The notes under the pieces were generated by a model. That model had not been told where the DNA came from. It saw only the letters and a list, made by a program, of their open reading frames with translations, and searched no databases. A stretch of DNA of 64,000 nt, taken from assembly GCA_036381515.1 (NCBI GenBank), contig DASVCR010000085.1:1-64000 (forward strand). Direction: 5' to 3'. Below are positions 55,552-63,440 of the stretch, in pieces. The stretch comes from ZC4RG20 sp036381515. Lineage in GTDB: Bacteria > Pseudomonadota > Gammaproteobacteria > Steroidobacterales > Rariloculaceae. Numbering within the stretch: position 1 is the stretch's first letter; each line of letters opens with the position of its first letter. The position numbers were made by a program, and so were the translations under genes.

Positions 55552-55857
55552 GTGGACGAAGAACTCGAGCCGATCGTCGGTAGGTGGTACAGGCGCGAGG
55601 ACGACGGGGAGATTTTCACCGTCCTTTCCGTCGACGAGGACGAAGGCATCATCGAGATCCGGTTGCTCGACGGCGAGATCGAGGAGATCGACGAGGCCGC
55701 CTGGGAGGACATGGAGCTCGAGATGGTCGAGGATCCCGAGGAGTGGGAAGGCACCGTCGAGCTGGACGACGACGAAGACCTCGATTACGACGAGGACGAG
55801 GACGAGGACGACGACGAAGACGACGACTGGGGCGACGAGTTCGACGATCGCGACTGA
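55552..55857 (+). CDS. Small acidic DUF6763-like protein
   Basis: A 101-residue protein. The first 60 residues (PIVGRWYRREDDGEIFTVLS, IEIRLLDGEIEEIDEAAW) match the small DUF6763 family of Gammaproteobacteria. The last 40 are almost only Asp and Glu. No function is known. GTG 55552 is chosen because MDEELEP matches the family start. A strong hairpin follows. Confidence 0.8.
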   Translation: MDEELEPIVGRWYRREDDGEIFTVLSVDEDEGIIEIRLLDGEIEEIDEAAWEDMELEMVEDPEEWEGTVELDDDEDLDYDEDEDEDDDEDDDWGDEFDDRD

Positions 55858-55907
55858 GCCTTCCCGCGTTCCGCCCCGTTCCGCGGGCGCATACCGTCTC
55901 TGACGAA

Positions 55908-55938
55908 CACGCCCGCCCGACGGGCTCGGGCGGGCGTG
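55908..55938. terminator. Bidirectional hairpin between convergent genes
   Basis: The arms CACGCCCGCCCGA (55908-55920) and TCGGGCGGGCGTG (55926-55938) are exact complements with a 5-base loop. It lies between the stops of DUF6763 and peroxiredoxin. No long T run follows, so efficiency is uncertain. Confidence 0.7.
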
Positions 55939-55945
55939 ACGCCTG

Positions 55946-56605
55946 TCAGCGCGGCTGCTCGACGTACCGCAGGTACGGCTTCAGCTTCCGGAACCCCTTC
56001 GGGTACTTCTCCTTCGCCGCTTCGTCCGAGACGCTCGGCGGCACGATCACGTCCTCGCCGGGCTTCCAGTTCACCGGCGTCGCGACCTGGTGCTTGGCCG
56101 TCAGCTGGATCGAATCGAGCAGCCTCAGCACCTCGTCGAAGTTGCGTCCGGTGGACATCGGGTAGGTCAGCGTCGCCTTGATGCGCTTGTCGGGCCCGAT
56201 GATGAAGACCGAGCGTACCGTCTGATTGTCGACGGCCGTGCGGCTTTTCGGGTCGCCGCTCGCGTTCGGGTGGATCATGTCGTAGGCCTTCGCGACCGAC
56301 AGATCGCTGCCGTCGATGATCGGATAGTTGACGGCGTGACCCTGCGTCTCCTCGATGTCCTTCACCCAGGCGTTGTGATCCTCGACCGTGTCGCAGCTCA
56401 GTCCGATCAGCTTCGTGTTGCGCTTGTCGAACTCGGGCTTCAGGCCCGCCATGTAGCCGAGCTCGGTCGTGCAAACCGGCGTGAAGTCCTTCGGATGCGA
56501 GAACAGAATCGCCCAGCCATCGCCGATCCATTCGTGGAAGTTGATTCGCCCTTGCGTGGTGTTCGCCGTGAAATCCGGCGCCACGTCCCCGATGTGCAGT
56601 GCCAT
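55946..56605 (-). CDS. 1-Cys peroxiredoxin (Prx6 type)
   Basis: A 219-residue peroxiredoxin. The peroxidatic Cys45 is in HPKDFTPVCTTE, and the long C-terminal domain (residues 160-219) is that of the Prx6 group; no resolving Cys is seen where 2-Cys enzymes have it. It reduces hydrogen and organic peroxides. ATG 56605 has AGGAGG upstream. The gap of 168 bases before it contains the promoter region; no OxyR box is recognised. Confidence 0.92.
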   Translation of the reverse strand: MALHIGDVAPDFTANTTQGRINFHEWIGDGWAILFSHPKDFTPVCTTELGYMAGLKPEFDKRNTKLIGLSCDTVEDHNAWVKDIEETQGHAVNYPIIDGSDLSVAKAYDMIHPNASGDPKSRTAVDNQTVRSVFIIGPDKRIKATLTYPMSTGRNFDEVLRLLDSIQLTAKHQVATPVNWKPGEDVIVPPSVSDEAAKEKYPKGFRKLKPYLRYVEQPR

Positions 56606-56773
56606 GCTTCCTCCTGACTGTCCCTTATGACATCGAGTGCTTACTTCATGCTCAGAATGCACCGTGTTGGTGCGCTTTGCCGAGCAAGCATACACGCGAT
56701 CATTCGAGATACAACGGGAGGATGCCATGCCGGACGCCGGCCGACGCGGGGCGGCGCGGCGTCCGCGTCGTGA

Positions 56774-57382
56774 TCAGAATCTGAACACCGCGATCACGTT
56801 GATCGCGCTCGTGTCTATATCGTCGGTGTCGAACCACTCGTACTCGCCCCGCAACGCGATGCGGGGCCAGTCGTACTGGATGCCGCCCGCGACCGTCACG
56901 CCGCTCTCGGAGCTTTTGAACGCGTCGCGCAGCGGATCCTGCGGAAAGTCGATCAGCACCGAGCGGTCGATTTCGGCGTCGTAGTACCCGAGGCTGCCGA
57001 ACATGCTCAGGCCAGAGAACGGCGCGAACGCAAGGACGCGCAGCGTCTTGATCTCGGTCTCGACGCCGAAGGTGAGCGGCACGAGGTCGAAGCCGGTGGG
57101 GGTCGCGATGGGAAAGAACAGATGCTCCTCGACGTCGCCGCTGCGTCCCCAGCTCACCTCGATCGCATAGTTGCTGTTGAGCTGATAGCCGCCGACGATG
57201 CGATAGATGCCGGAGTTGTCCGAGACCACGAAGCCCGTCTCGTCGTCCTGCTCCTCGTAGCTGAAGAAGCCCGCTCCGAGGCCGACGTAAGGGCCGCTGA
57301 TCTCCTGCGCGTGCGCGGCGAACGCGAAGAGACACGACAGCGGCACCGCGATCCAACCCTTCCCTGCTCTTGCGATCGGCAT
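56774..57382 (-). CDS. Outer-membrane beta-barrel protein
   Basis: A 202-residue protein with a Sec signal peptide (cleavage after AHA, near residue 25) and about eight alternating strands, ending in the terminal Phe (AVFRF) needed for barrel assembly. It has the size of OmpW/OmpA-like small porins (YVGLGAGFFSYEEQ at the start). The function is unknown. Confidence 0.85.
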   Translation of the reverse strand: MPIARAGKGWIAVPLSCLFAFAAHAQEISGPYVGLGAGFFSYEEQDDETGFVVSDNSGIYRIVGGYQLNSNYAIEVSWGRSGDVEEHLFFPIATPTGFDLVPLTFGVETEIKTLRVLAFAPFSGLSMFGSLGYYDAEIDRSVLIDFPQDPLRDAFKSSESGVTVAGGIQYDWPRIALRGEYEWFDTDDIDTSAINVIAVFRF

Positions 57383-57508
57383 CCCTGGTCTTCCCGTGGC
57401 TAGAAATGTCGTGAGCTTAGCGCCCGCAGGACCGTGCCAACAAGTGTACCGGTTCGCGCATGTGAAGCCGCTCCGGTCACGCGTCCTCGAAGCCGCCGGA
57501 CGCGAGCG

Positions 57509-58045
57509 TCAGCCGCTCTTCCCCGCCGCCGGATACGTGATCCGCGTGCCGTCGACCTTCGCGAACGGCGTGAGCTTGTGCGGCCGCGGCGAGCTGCCGT
57601 CGATGATGTCGAGGACGTCCACGCCGCGCACGAGCAGCGCGTCGCCGACGAGCGAACGGTGACAGCGCCACGGCACGGCCTCGGCGCACATGATCGCGGG
57701 GCGCCGCGTGCTCGCGAGGGCCGCAAGCGCGTCGACCGCCTGCGCGAACGCGTCCGACTGCATGTAATCGGCATACGCGCGAAACGACGAGTTGCGCCAG
57801 CCGGTGTTGATCGAATCCTTCGCCGGACGGCGCAGCCCGCCGAGCTCCGGCGCGTAGCGGTACTCGATGCCTGCCTCCTCGAGGCTTTGCTCGAGCCGGC
57901 GTGCCTCGAACTGCGGGTTGTGCCGCGACTTCGGGACCGTGCGGATGTCGACGAGCGTATCGATGCCGTTCCGCCGCAGGAGGTCGACGAGCTCGCCGAT
58001 CGGACGCGTCGAGTGGCCTATCGTGTGCACGACTCGCCGAGCCAT
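57509..58045 (-). CDS. DUF488 family protein
   Basis: A 178-residue protein with VHTIGHSTRPIGELVDLLRR, LVDIRTVPKSRHNPQF and CAEAVPWRCHRSLVGDAL, all diagnostic of DUF488. The family's activity is not settled. ATG 58045 is used; the frame is open upstream but reads as Arg-rich shadow. It is divergent from the c-haem gene. Confidence 0.9.
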   Translation of the reverse strand: MARRVVHTIGHSTRPIGELVDLLRRNGIDTLVDIRTVPKSRHNPQFEARRLEQSLEEAGIEYRYAPELGGLRRPAKDSINTGWRNSSFRAYADYMQSDAFAQAVDALAALASTRRPAIMCAEAVPWRCHRSLVGDALLVRGVDVLDIIDGSSPRPHKLTPFAKVDGTRITYPAAGKSG

Positions 58046-58231
58046 CGTTCCTCCCGTGTCGAACGCCCAGTGTAGCCCGCGTCGCCGCTTCGGCAACTGC
58101 ATATCCACGAGCGTCCCGAAAGGCCCGATGCTCGCGCATGCGGACGGCCGCGCGGCGCTCGTGAACGCTTGTGACCGTTCCGCGGGCTCTGGTAGCGTTC
58201 CGTGGAATCCAAGACGGTTTCGATCGCCCCC

Positions 58232-59671
58232 ATGAGAAGACTCTCGCTCGTCCTCGTCTCCGCGCTCGTCGCCGTGATCGTCGCGGCCGCCGCGATCGGG
58301 TTGCGTCGGCAGGAGGTCCCGTCGGCCGAGCCGGGCCGCGGCGACGTCGAGCACGAGCCGTTCCGCTATGACGTCGAATACCCGTTCATCGCGTACCGGA
58401 CCGCGCCGCGCACGGACGCCGTGGCCGATCTCGTCCGGCGGATCGAGTCGGGCGAGGCCCGGCTCGAGCTCCGCGGCCCGCGCGGTCTCCTCGATTCGCT
58501 CCTCGCGGCCCTCGACATCGATCCCGCGTCCCAGGCGCTCGTGTTCTCGGCGACCAGCCTGCAGGCCGGCCGCATCCGGCCGAGCACGCCGCGCGCGATC
58601 TACTTCAACGACGACGTCTACGTCGCGTGGGTGCAGGGCGGCCCGATCGAGATCGCCTCGATGGATCCCGAGCTCGGGCCGGTCTTCTACACGCTCCGGC
58701 ACTCGAACGGCGCGAAGCCCGAGGTCGAGAACGAGCGCTGCCTCCAGTGTCACGACTCGCTGTCGCTGACGGGCGGAGGCGTGCCGCGCTTCATCGTCGG
58801 GTCGGGCTACATCGACCAGCTGGGCAACGTCGTCTCGCACGAGGGCTGGATCATCACGACGCAGCAGACGCCGTTCAGGAACCGATTCGGCGGCTGGTAC
58901 GTCACGGGACGTCACGGCGACCAGGTGCATCTCGGCAACATCGTCGTGCCCGACGTCTACGCGCTCGAGAACCTCGAGGCGCTCAGGGTCGGCAACATCG
59001 ACTCGCTCGACGGCCTCGTCGACACGTCGGTCTATGCGGCGCCCGGCAGCGACATCGTCGCGCTGCTCGTGTTGCAGCATCAGGTCGACGTGCAGAACGA
59101 GATCTCGCGCGTGAGCTACAAGGTCCGCGCGGCGCTCCATCGCGAGGGCCCGGAATTGTCGCGGACCGCGGTCGCCGCGCTCGTCGAGCCGCTCGTCGAG
59201 ACGCTGCTCTTCGTCGACGAGGCGTCGCTCGAAGGGCCGATCGTCGGCAGCTCCGAGTTTCGCGAGCGGTTCGAGCGGCGCGGGCCGGCCGATCCGGCGG
59301 GCCGCTCGCTGCGCGAGCTCGATCTCGACGGCAGGCTGATGCGCTATCCGCTGAGCTATCAGATCTATTCGGAGGCCTTCGATGCGCTGCCCGGGGTCGC
59401 GAAGGCGCAGGTGTACCGTCGGCTGAAGGCGGTCCTCGGCGGTGACGACCTGTCCGAGAAGTTCGCGCATCTGTCCGCCGACGACCGCTCGGCGATACTC
59501 GAGATCCTCACCGCGACGAAGCCCGACTTCGCGGCGTTCGACGACGCCGCCGTCGTCGAAGGCGACGGTGCGACGGGGGGCTCGGGCGCCGACGAGGATC
59601 CCGCGGCCGGCGAGGGTCGGGACGAGGCCGCGGCGACGGTCTCCAAAACCGAGCCGCCGCCTACGCCGTGA
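58232..59671 (+). CDS. Membrane-anchored c-type haem protein
   Basis: About 479 residues. One N-terminal helix (LVLVSALVAVIVAAAAIGL) anchors it to the membrane. A single haem site CLQCH is at about residue 170, followed by LSLTGGGVPRFIVGSGYID. The rest is rich in helical segments without a family I recognise, and an acidic tail ends the chain. ATG 58232 is chosen for the anchor; GTG 58202 is possible. It is followed by a phospholipase-D gene 8 bases downstream, so they are in one operon. Confidence 0.8.
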   Translation: MRRLSLVLVSALVAVIVAAAAIGLRRQEVPSAEPGRGDVEHEPFRYDVEYPFIAYRTAPRTDAVADLVRRIESGEARLELRGPRGLLDSLLAALDIDPASQALVFSATSLQAGRIRPSTPRAIYFNDDVYVAWVQGGPIEIASMDPELGPVFYTLRHSNGAKPEVENERCLQCHDSLSLTGGGVPRFIVGSGYIDQLGNVVSHEGWIITTQQTPFRNRFGGWYVTGRHGDQVHLGNIVVPDVYALENLEALRVGNIDSLDGLVDTSVYAAPGSDIVALLVLQHQVDVQNEISRVSYKVRAALHREGPELSRTAVAALVEPLVETLLFVDEASLEGPIVGSSEFRERFERRGPADPAGRSLRELDLDGRLMRYPLSYQIYSEAFDALPGVAKAQVYRRLKAVLGGDDLSEKFAHLSADDRSAILEILTATKPDFAAFDDAAVVEGDGATGGSGADEDPAAGEGRDEAAATVSKTEPPPTP

Positions 59672-59678
59672 CGCGCCG

Positions 59679-61196
59679 ATGAGCCGCGACGCCGACCCGC
59701 ACATGCGAACCGATGCGCCGCCGGTCCTGCCGCCCGACGAGCACCTGCCTCACCTTCCGCTGCACGAGCTTGCCGACGACGCGTTCTCGCGCGCGGCGGG
59801 CGCACCGCTGATCCACGGCAACCACGTCGAGCTCCTGCGCGACGCGCAGGAGAACTATCCGGCGTGGCTCGCGGCGATCCGAGGTGCGCGCCACCACGTC
59901 TACTTCGAAAGCTACTTCATCTGCGAGGACGAGGTCGGCTGCGAGTTCGCGGACGCGCTGATCGAGAAGGCGCGGGACGGCGTCACCGTCCGGCTGATCT
60001 ACGATTGGATCGGCAACTTCGGCAAGGCGTCGCGGCGCTTCTGGCAGCGCTTGAGGGACGCGGGCGTACATGTGCGCTGCTACAACCCGCCGCGGCTCGA
60101 GAGCCCGTTCGGCTGGCTGTCGCGGGACCATCGCAAGATGCTGTCCGTCGACGGCGAGATCGCGTTCATCACGGGCCTCTGCGTCGGCCGCGACTGGGTC
60201 GGCGATCCCGCGCGCGGCATCGGACCGTGGCGCGACACCGGCGTCGCGATCCGCGGCCGCGCGGTGCCGGCGATCGAGCGTGCGTTCGCGCGGATCTGGG
60301 CGATGCTCGGCGACCCGATCGCGGTGAACGAGCTGCCGCAGACGGCGCGCGCGGCCGGGTCGACGACGCTCAGGATCGTCGCGACCGAGCCTGCGACCGC
60401 CGGCATGCTGCGCGTCGACCAGCTCGTCGCGACGCTCGCGACGAGCCGCCTGTGGCTCACGGACGCGTACTACGCCGGCACGACGTCGTACGTGCAGGCC
60501 CTGCGTGCGGCCGCGAAGGACGGGATCGACGTCCGCCTGCTCGTGCCGAACTCGACCGACCTGCCGCTGATGCGGCCCCTGTCCCGCGCGGGCTACAGAC
60601 CGCTGCTCGAGGCCGGCGTGCGCATCTTCGAGTGGAACGGCACGATGCTGCACGCGAAGACCGCGGTCGCGGACGGCTCGTGGGCGCGCGTCGGCTCGAC
60701 GAACCTGAACGTCGCGAGCTGGTTCGGCAACTGCGAGCTCGACGCGGTCATCGAGGACGCCGACTTCGCGGCGAAGATGGAGCAGGCGTATCTCGAGGAC
60801 CTCGACAACTCGACCGAGATCGTCCTCGACCTGAAGCGCCCTCGGCCGCGCTTGCCGCGCCCTCGCATGCCGCGCGGCCTTCGACGTCCGTCGCTGCGCC
60901 GGGGCCCCGGGCACAGGCCGATCGGACGTCGCGGCAGCGCGAGCCGCGCGGCCGCCGGCGCGCTTCGGATCGGCAACACGATCGGCGCGGCGTTCACGGA
61001 CCGTCGCGTCCTCGGCCCCGTCGAGGCGAGGCTGATGACGGCCGGCGGCGTCGTGCTCACGGGCCTCGCGGTCGTGTTCGCGCTGTTCCCGCGTGCGCTC
61101 GCGTATCCCGCCGCCGTCCTCGCCGCATGGGGCGGGCTCGCGCTGCTCTACCGAAGCTATCGGCTATGGCGCGAACAGCGGCAGCGTGACCGATGA
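59679..61196 (+). CDS. Phospholipase D/cardiolipin synthase-like protein
   Basis: A 505-residue protein with two HKD motifs (SRDHRKMLSVD near residue 150; LHAKTAVAD near 324), so the active site is complete. Typical bacterial cardiolipin synthase has N-terminal helices; here they are missing and two membrane helices follow a very basic linker (residues 385-430) at the C-terminus. It may make or move a phospholipid head group. It is co-transcribed with the c-haem gene. Confidence 0.9.
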   Translation: MSRDADPHMRTDAPPVLPPDEHLPHLPLHELADDAFSRAAGAPLIHGNHVELLRDAQENYPAWLAAIRGARHHVYFESYFICEDEVGCEFADALIEKARDGVTVRLIYDWIGNFGKASRRFWQRLRDAGVHVRCYNPPRLESPFGWLSRDHRKMLSVDGEIAFITGLCVGRDWVGDPARGIGPWRDTGVAIRGRAVPAIERAFARIWAMLGDPIAVNELPQTARAAGSTTLRIVATEPATAGMLRVDQLVATLATSRLWLTDAYYAGTTSYVQALRAAAKDGIDVRLLVPNSTDLPLMRPLSRAGYRPLLEAGVRIFEWNGTMLHAKTAVADGSWARVGSTNLNVASWFGNCELDAVIEDADFAAKMEQAYLEDLDNSTEIVLDLKRPRPRLPRPRMPRGLRRPSLRRGPGHRPIGRRGSASRAAAGALRIGNTIGAAFTDRRVLGPVEARLMTAGGVVLTGLAVVFALFPRALAYPAAVLAAWGGLALLYRSYRLWREQRQRDR

Positions 61197-61239
61197 CCGC
61201 CGCTTGGCTCGACGCTCGCCCTGTGGTTCAATAGCGCGC

Positions 61240-61323
61240 ATGATCGCGTCCCGTTCCCGGTTTTACTTTTGGTATTACGGGTTTCCGATGCCGCTGGCGG
61301 AGGAAGGGTTGCGATCGATCTGA
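61240..61323 (+). CDS. Aromatic-rich leader peptide of the DAHP synthase gene
   Basis: A 27-residue ORF, MIASRSR followed by FYFWYYGF and a short tail. Eight consecutive codons include three Phe, three Tyr and one Trp, the sign of an attenuation leader that senses charged aromatic tRNAs. TTGGCT and TTCAAT (61204-61209, 61227-61232) with 17 bases between might be its promoter, making the message nearly leaderless. A terminator follows at 61348-61378. Confidence 0.9.
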   Translation: MIASRSRFYFWYYGFPMPLAEEGLRSI

Positions 61324-61347
61324 ACGTCCGTTCGAGAAGCAATACCG

Positions 61348-61385
61348 AAAGAGCCGCCAGCGAACCTGGCGGCTCTTTCTTTTTG
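61348..61385 (+). terminator. Attenuator terminator before the DAHP synthase gene
   Basis: A 13-base stem (61348-61360 with 61366-61378) around a CGAAC loop is followed by a T-rich run. CTGGCGG of the 3' arm (61366-61372) is copied exactly inside the leader ORF (61294-61300), so the 5' arm can pair with either: the leader copy would give an antiterminator. Confidence 0.88.
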
Positions 61386-61429
61386 GGCCGTCCGGAGATC
61401 GCGGGCCGAAGCGTGAGAAAGGAGTAGAA

Positions 61430-62506
61430 ATGGCCCCCCATACCGACGATCTGCGCATCCGCGGGTTTCATCCGCTCGTCACGCCTGCGGAGCTGATCGC
61501 GGAATTCCCGTGCAGCGATGCGATGTCCGCGACCGTGACGCAGGCACGTCACGCGCTGCACGCGCTGCTGCACGGCCGCGACGACCGGCTCGCGGTCGTG
61601 ATCGGCCCATGCTCGATCCACGATCCGGACGCGGCGATGGAGTACGCGGAGCGCCTCCGGCCGCTGCGCGACACGCTCGGCGACGCGCTCGAGATCGTGA
61701 TGCGCGTCTACTTCGAGAAGCCGCGCACGACGATCGGCTGGAAGGGGCTGATCAACGATCCGGACCTCGACGGCAGCTGCAAGATCAACAAGGGCCTGAG
61801 GCTCGCGCGGCGGCTCCTCTGCGACATCAACGCACTCGGCCTTCCGGCCGGCTGCGAGTACCTCGACACGACGACCCCGCAGTACATCTCCGACCTCGTC
61901 GCGTGGGGCGCGATCGGCGCCCGCACGACCGAGAGCCAGGTGCATCGTGAGATGGCGTCCGGGCTCTCGTGCCCCGTTGGCTTCAAGAACGGCACCGACG
62001 GCAACGTGAAGATCGCGGTCGACGCGGTCCACGCGGCGTCGCATCCGCACCATTTCCTGGCCGTGATGAAGGACGGGCGGTCGGCCGTCGCGGCGACGAC
62101 CGGCAATCCGGACGGCCACGTGATCCTGCGGGGCGGCAAGACGCCGAATTACGACGCGGCTTCCGTCGAATCCGCGTGCGCGATGCTCGAGCGCGCGGGG
62201 CTCCGCCCGTGCGTGATGATCGACGCGAGCCATGCGAACAGCGGCAAGGTGCCCGAGAACCAGCCGAAGGTCGTCGACGCGATCGCCGCGCAGATCGAAG
62301 GCGGCGAGACGCGGATCGTCGGCGTGATGGTCGAGAGCCACCTCGTCGCGGGCCGCCAGGAGCTCGGCAGCGGGCCGCTGACCTACGGCCAGAGCATCAC
62401 GGACGGCTGCATCGGCTGGGAGACCTCGGTCGACGTGCTCGAGCGGCTCGCGGAAGCCGTACGCACGCGCCGCCGCGTGCTCGGCCAGGCCGCGTCCGCC
62501 GCCTGA
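61430..62506 (+). CDS. aroG: Class I DAHP synthase (AroF/G/H type)
   Basis: A 358-residue 3-deoxy-7-phosphoheptulonate synthase, the first step of aromatic amino acid synthesis. IGPCSIHDP, MRVYFEKPRTTIGWKGLI, GFKNGTDGN and MIDASHANSGK are the family motifs, with metal-binding Cys and His in place. Which amino acid inhibits it cannot be told from sequence, so the symbol is by family. A leader peptide and attenuator precede it; a repeat array follows. Confidence 0.93.
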   Translation: MAPHTDDLRIRGFHPLVTPAELIAEFPCSDAMSATVTQARHALHALLHGRDDRLAVVIGPCSIHDPDAAMEYAERLRPLRDTLGDALEIVMRVYFEKPRTTIGWKGLINDPDLDGSCKINKGLRLARRLLCDINALGLPAGCEYLDTTTPQYISDLVAWGAIGARTTESQVHREMASGLSCPVGFKNGTDGNVKIAVDAVHAASHPHHFLAVMKDGRSAVAATTGNPDGHVILRGGKTPNYDAASVESACAMLERAGLRPCVMIDASHANSGKVPENQPKVVDAIAAQIEGGETRIVGVMVESHLVAGRQELGSGPLTYGQSITDGCIGWETSVDVLERLAEAVRTRRRVLGQAASAA

Positions 62507-62757
62507 AATCGGGGTCAGAGCCCTTTTTCCTCGCCTCGCGTCACGCCCCGGGGTCAGGGCCCCGCAGGAAATTGGGGTCAGAGCCCTTTTTCCTCGCTCG
62601 GGTCCGGCCGGGGGGCAGGGCCCTTTTCCCTCGCCTCGTGTCAGGCCGGGGTCAGAGCCCTTTTCCTCGCCTCGCGTCAGGCCCGGGGTCAGAGCCCTTT
62701 GACTAAGTCGGGCTCTGACCCCGATTCTGACCCCAATTCGTGTCAGACACGATTTTC
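62507..62757. repeat. Array of GGGTCAGAGCCC repeats ending in the GTGTCTGACAC element
   Basis: Copies or near copies of GGGGTCAGAGCCC start at 62511, 62550 (variant), 62574, 62611 (variant), 62648 and 62685, most followed by TTTTTCCTCGCCTCG. Two reverse-oriented pieces follow at 62710 and 62727. The array ends with TTCGTGTCAGACACGA (62737-62752), which overlaps the end of the GNAT gene. Spacing is irregular (roughly 25-40 bases). It may terminate aroG transcription. Confidence 0.85.
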
Positions 62758-63195
62758 GGCGGCGTCGCTGAGGCTCCTGACCATCCGAACGTGGTCGATG
62801 CCGGCCTCCTCGAAGACGGCGCCGACCCTGCGGTAGCCGAGCCGCTCGTAGAACGGCGCAGCGGCAACCTGCGCATGGCACCAGACGTCGGCGAGCCCAT
62901 GCCGCCGCGCGATCTCGTGCAAATGCGTCATCAGCGCGCGCCCGACGCCGGTGCCGCGCGCGGCGGCGAGCACGGCGACCCGGCCGACCTTGCCGCGCTT
63001 AGCGACGTCGAGCCGGCCCGTGCCGACGGCCTCGTCGCCGACGAACGCGAGCACGTGGATGCATTCCGGATCGCGCTCGTCCATCTCGACGCTCGCCGGC
63101 ACGCCCTGCTCGTCGACGAACACGGCGAAGCGAATCGCGCGGATCGCCGCGTAATCGGCGACGTAATCTGCCTCTCTGACGCTGACGGCAGTCAT
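62743..63195 (-). CDS. GNAT-family N-acetyltransferase
   Basis: A 150-residue acetyltransferase of the ElaA-like group: FAVFVDEQGVP, EIARRHGLADVWCHAQ and AAPFYERLGY with the AcCoA loop VAVLAAARGTGVGRALM. The substrate is not known. Its last codons (AAENRV, TGA) lie inside the dispersed repeat at 62740, which supplies the stop codon. Repeat elements lie on both sides. ATG 63195 is the first good start. Confidence 0.87.
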   Translation of the reverse strand: MTAVSVREADYVADYAAIRAIRFAVFVDEQGVPASVEMDERDPECIHVLAFVGDEAVGTGRLDVAKRGKVGRVAVLAAARGTGVGRALMTHLHEIARRHGLADVWCHAQVAAAPFYERLGYRRVGAVFEEAGIDHVRMVRSLSDAAENRV

Positions 63196-63345
63196 CGACC
63201 TGCTGCTCGACGGACGATCGAGCGACAGTCTAACCCACCGTTCACGCGTGCCACCTACGGCAAGCAAGCGATGGGCAATCGGGCCATTGGCGACGCCGAA
63301 AAGGACTCTGCGCCGTTTTCTCCGGCAACAGCGCGCTGCGAAAAA

Positions 63346-63437
63346 GGGCTCTGACCCCGATTTCGCCCTGCGGTTGTGTCAGACACCATTTTCCCGGACG
63401 GGAAAATGGTGTCTGACACAATTTGGGCTCTGACCCC
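63346..63437. repeat. Composite repeat: palindrome flanked by GGGCTCTGACCCC
   Basis: Two direct copies of GGGCTCTGACCCC (63346-63358, 63425-63437) frame a perfect palindrome with 22-base arms (63374-63395, 63400-63421) and a GGAC loop, core GTGTCAGACACCATTTTCCC. It joins both repeat families of the window in a single element in the gap 63196-63440, where no gene is seen. Confidence 0.88.
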
Positions 63438-63440
63438 GAT

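Noticed and set aside
61204..61232. Separate firm promoter call for the DAHP synthase leader
   Set aside because: TTGGCT and TTCAAT have good spacing but weak sequence and would start the message at the leader ATG, so it is mentioned only with the leader.
62507..62757. CRISPR array
   Set aside because: The repeats are degenerate, irregularly spaced and partly reversed, and no cas gene is present.
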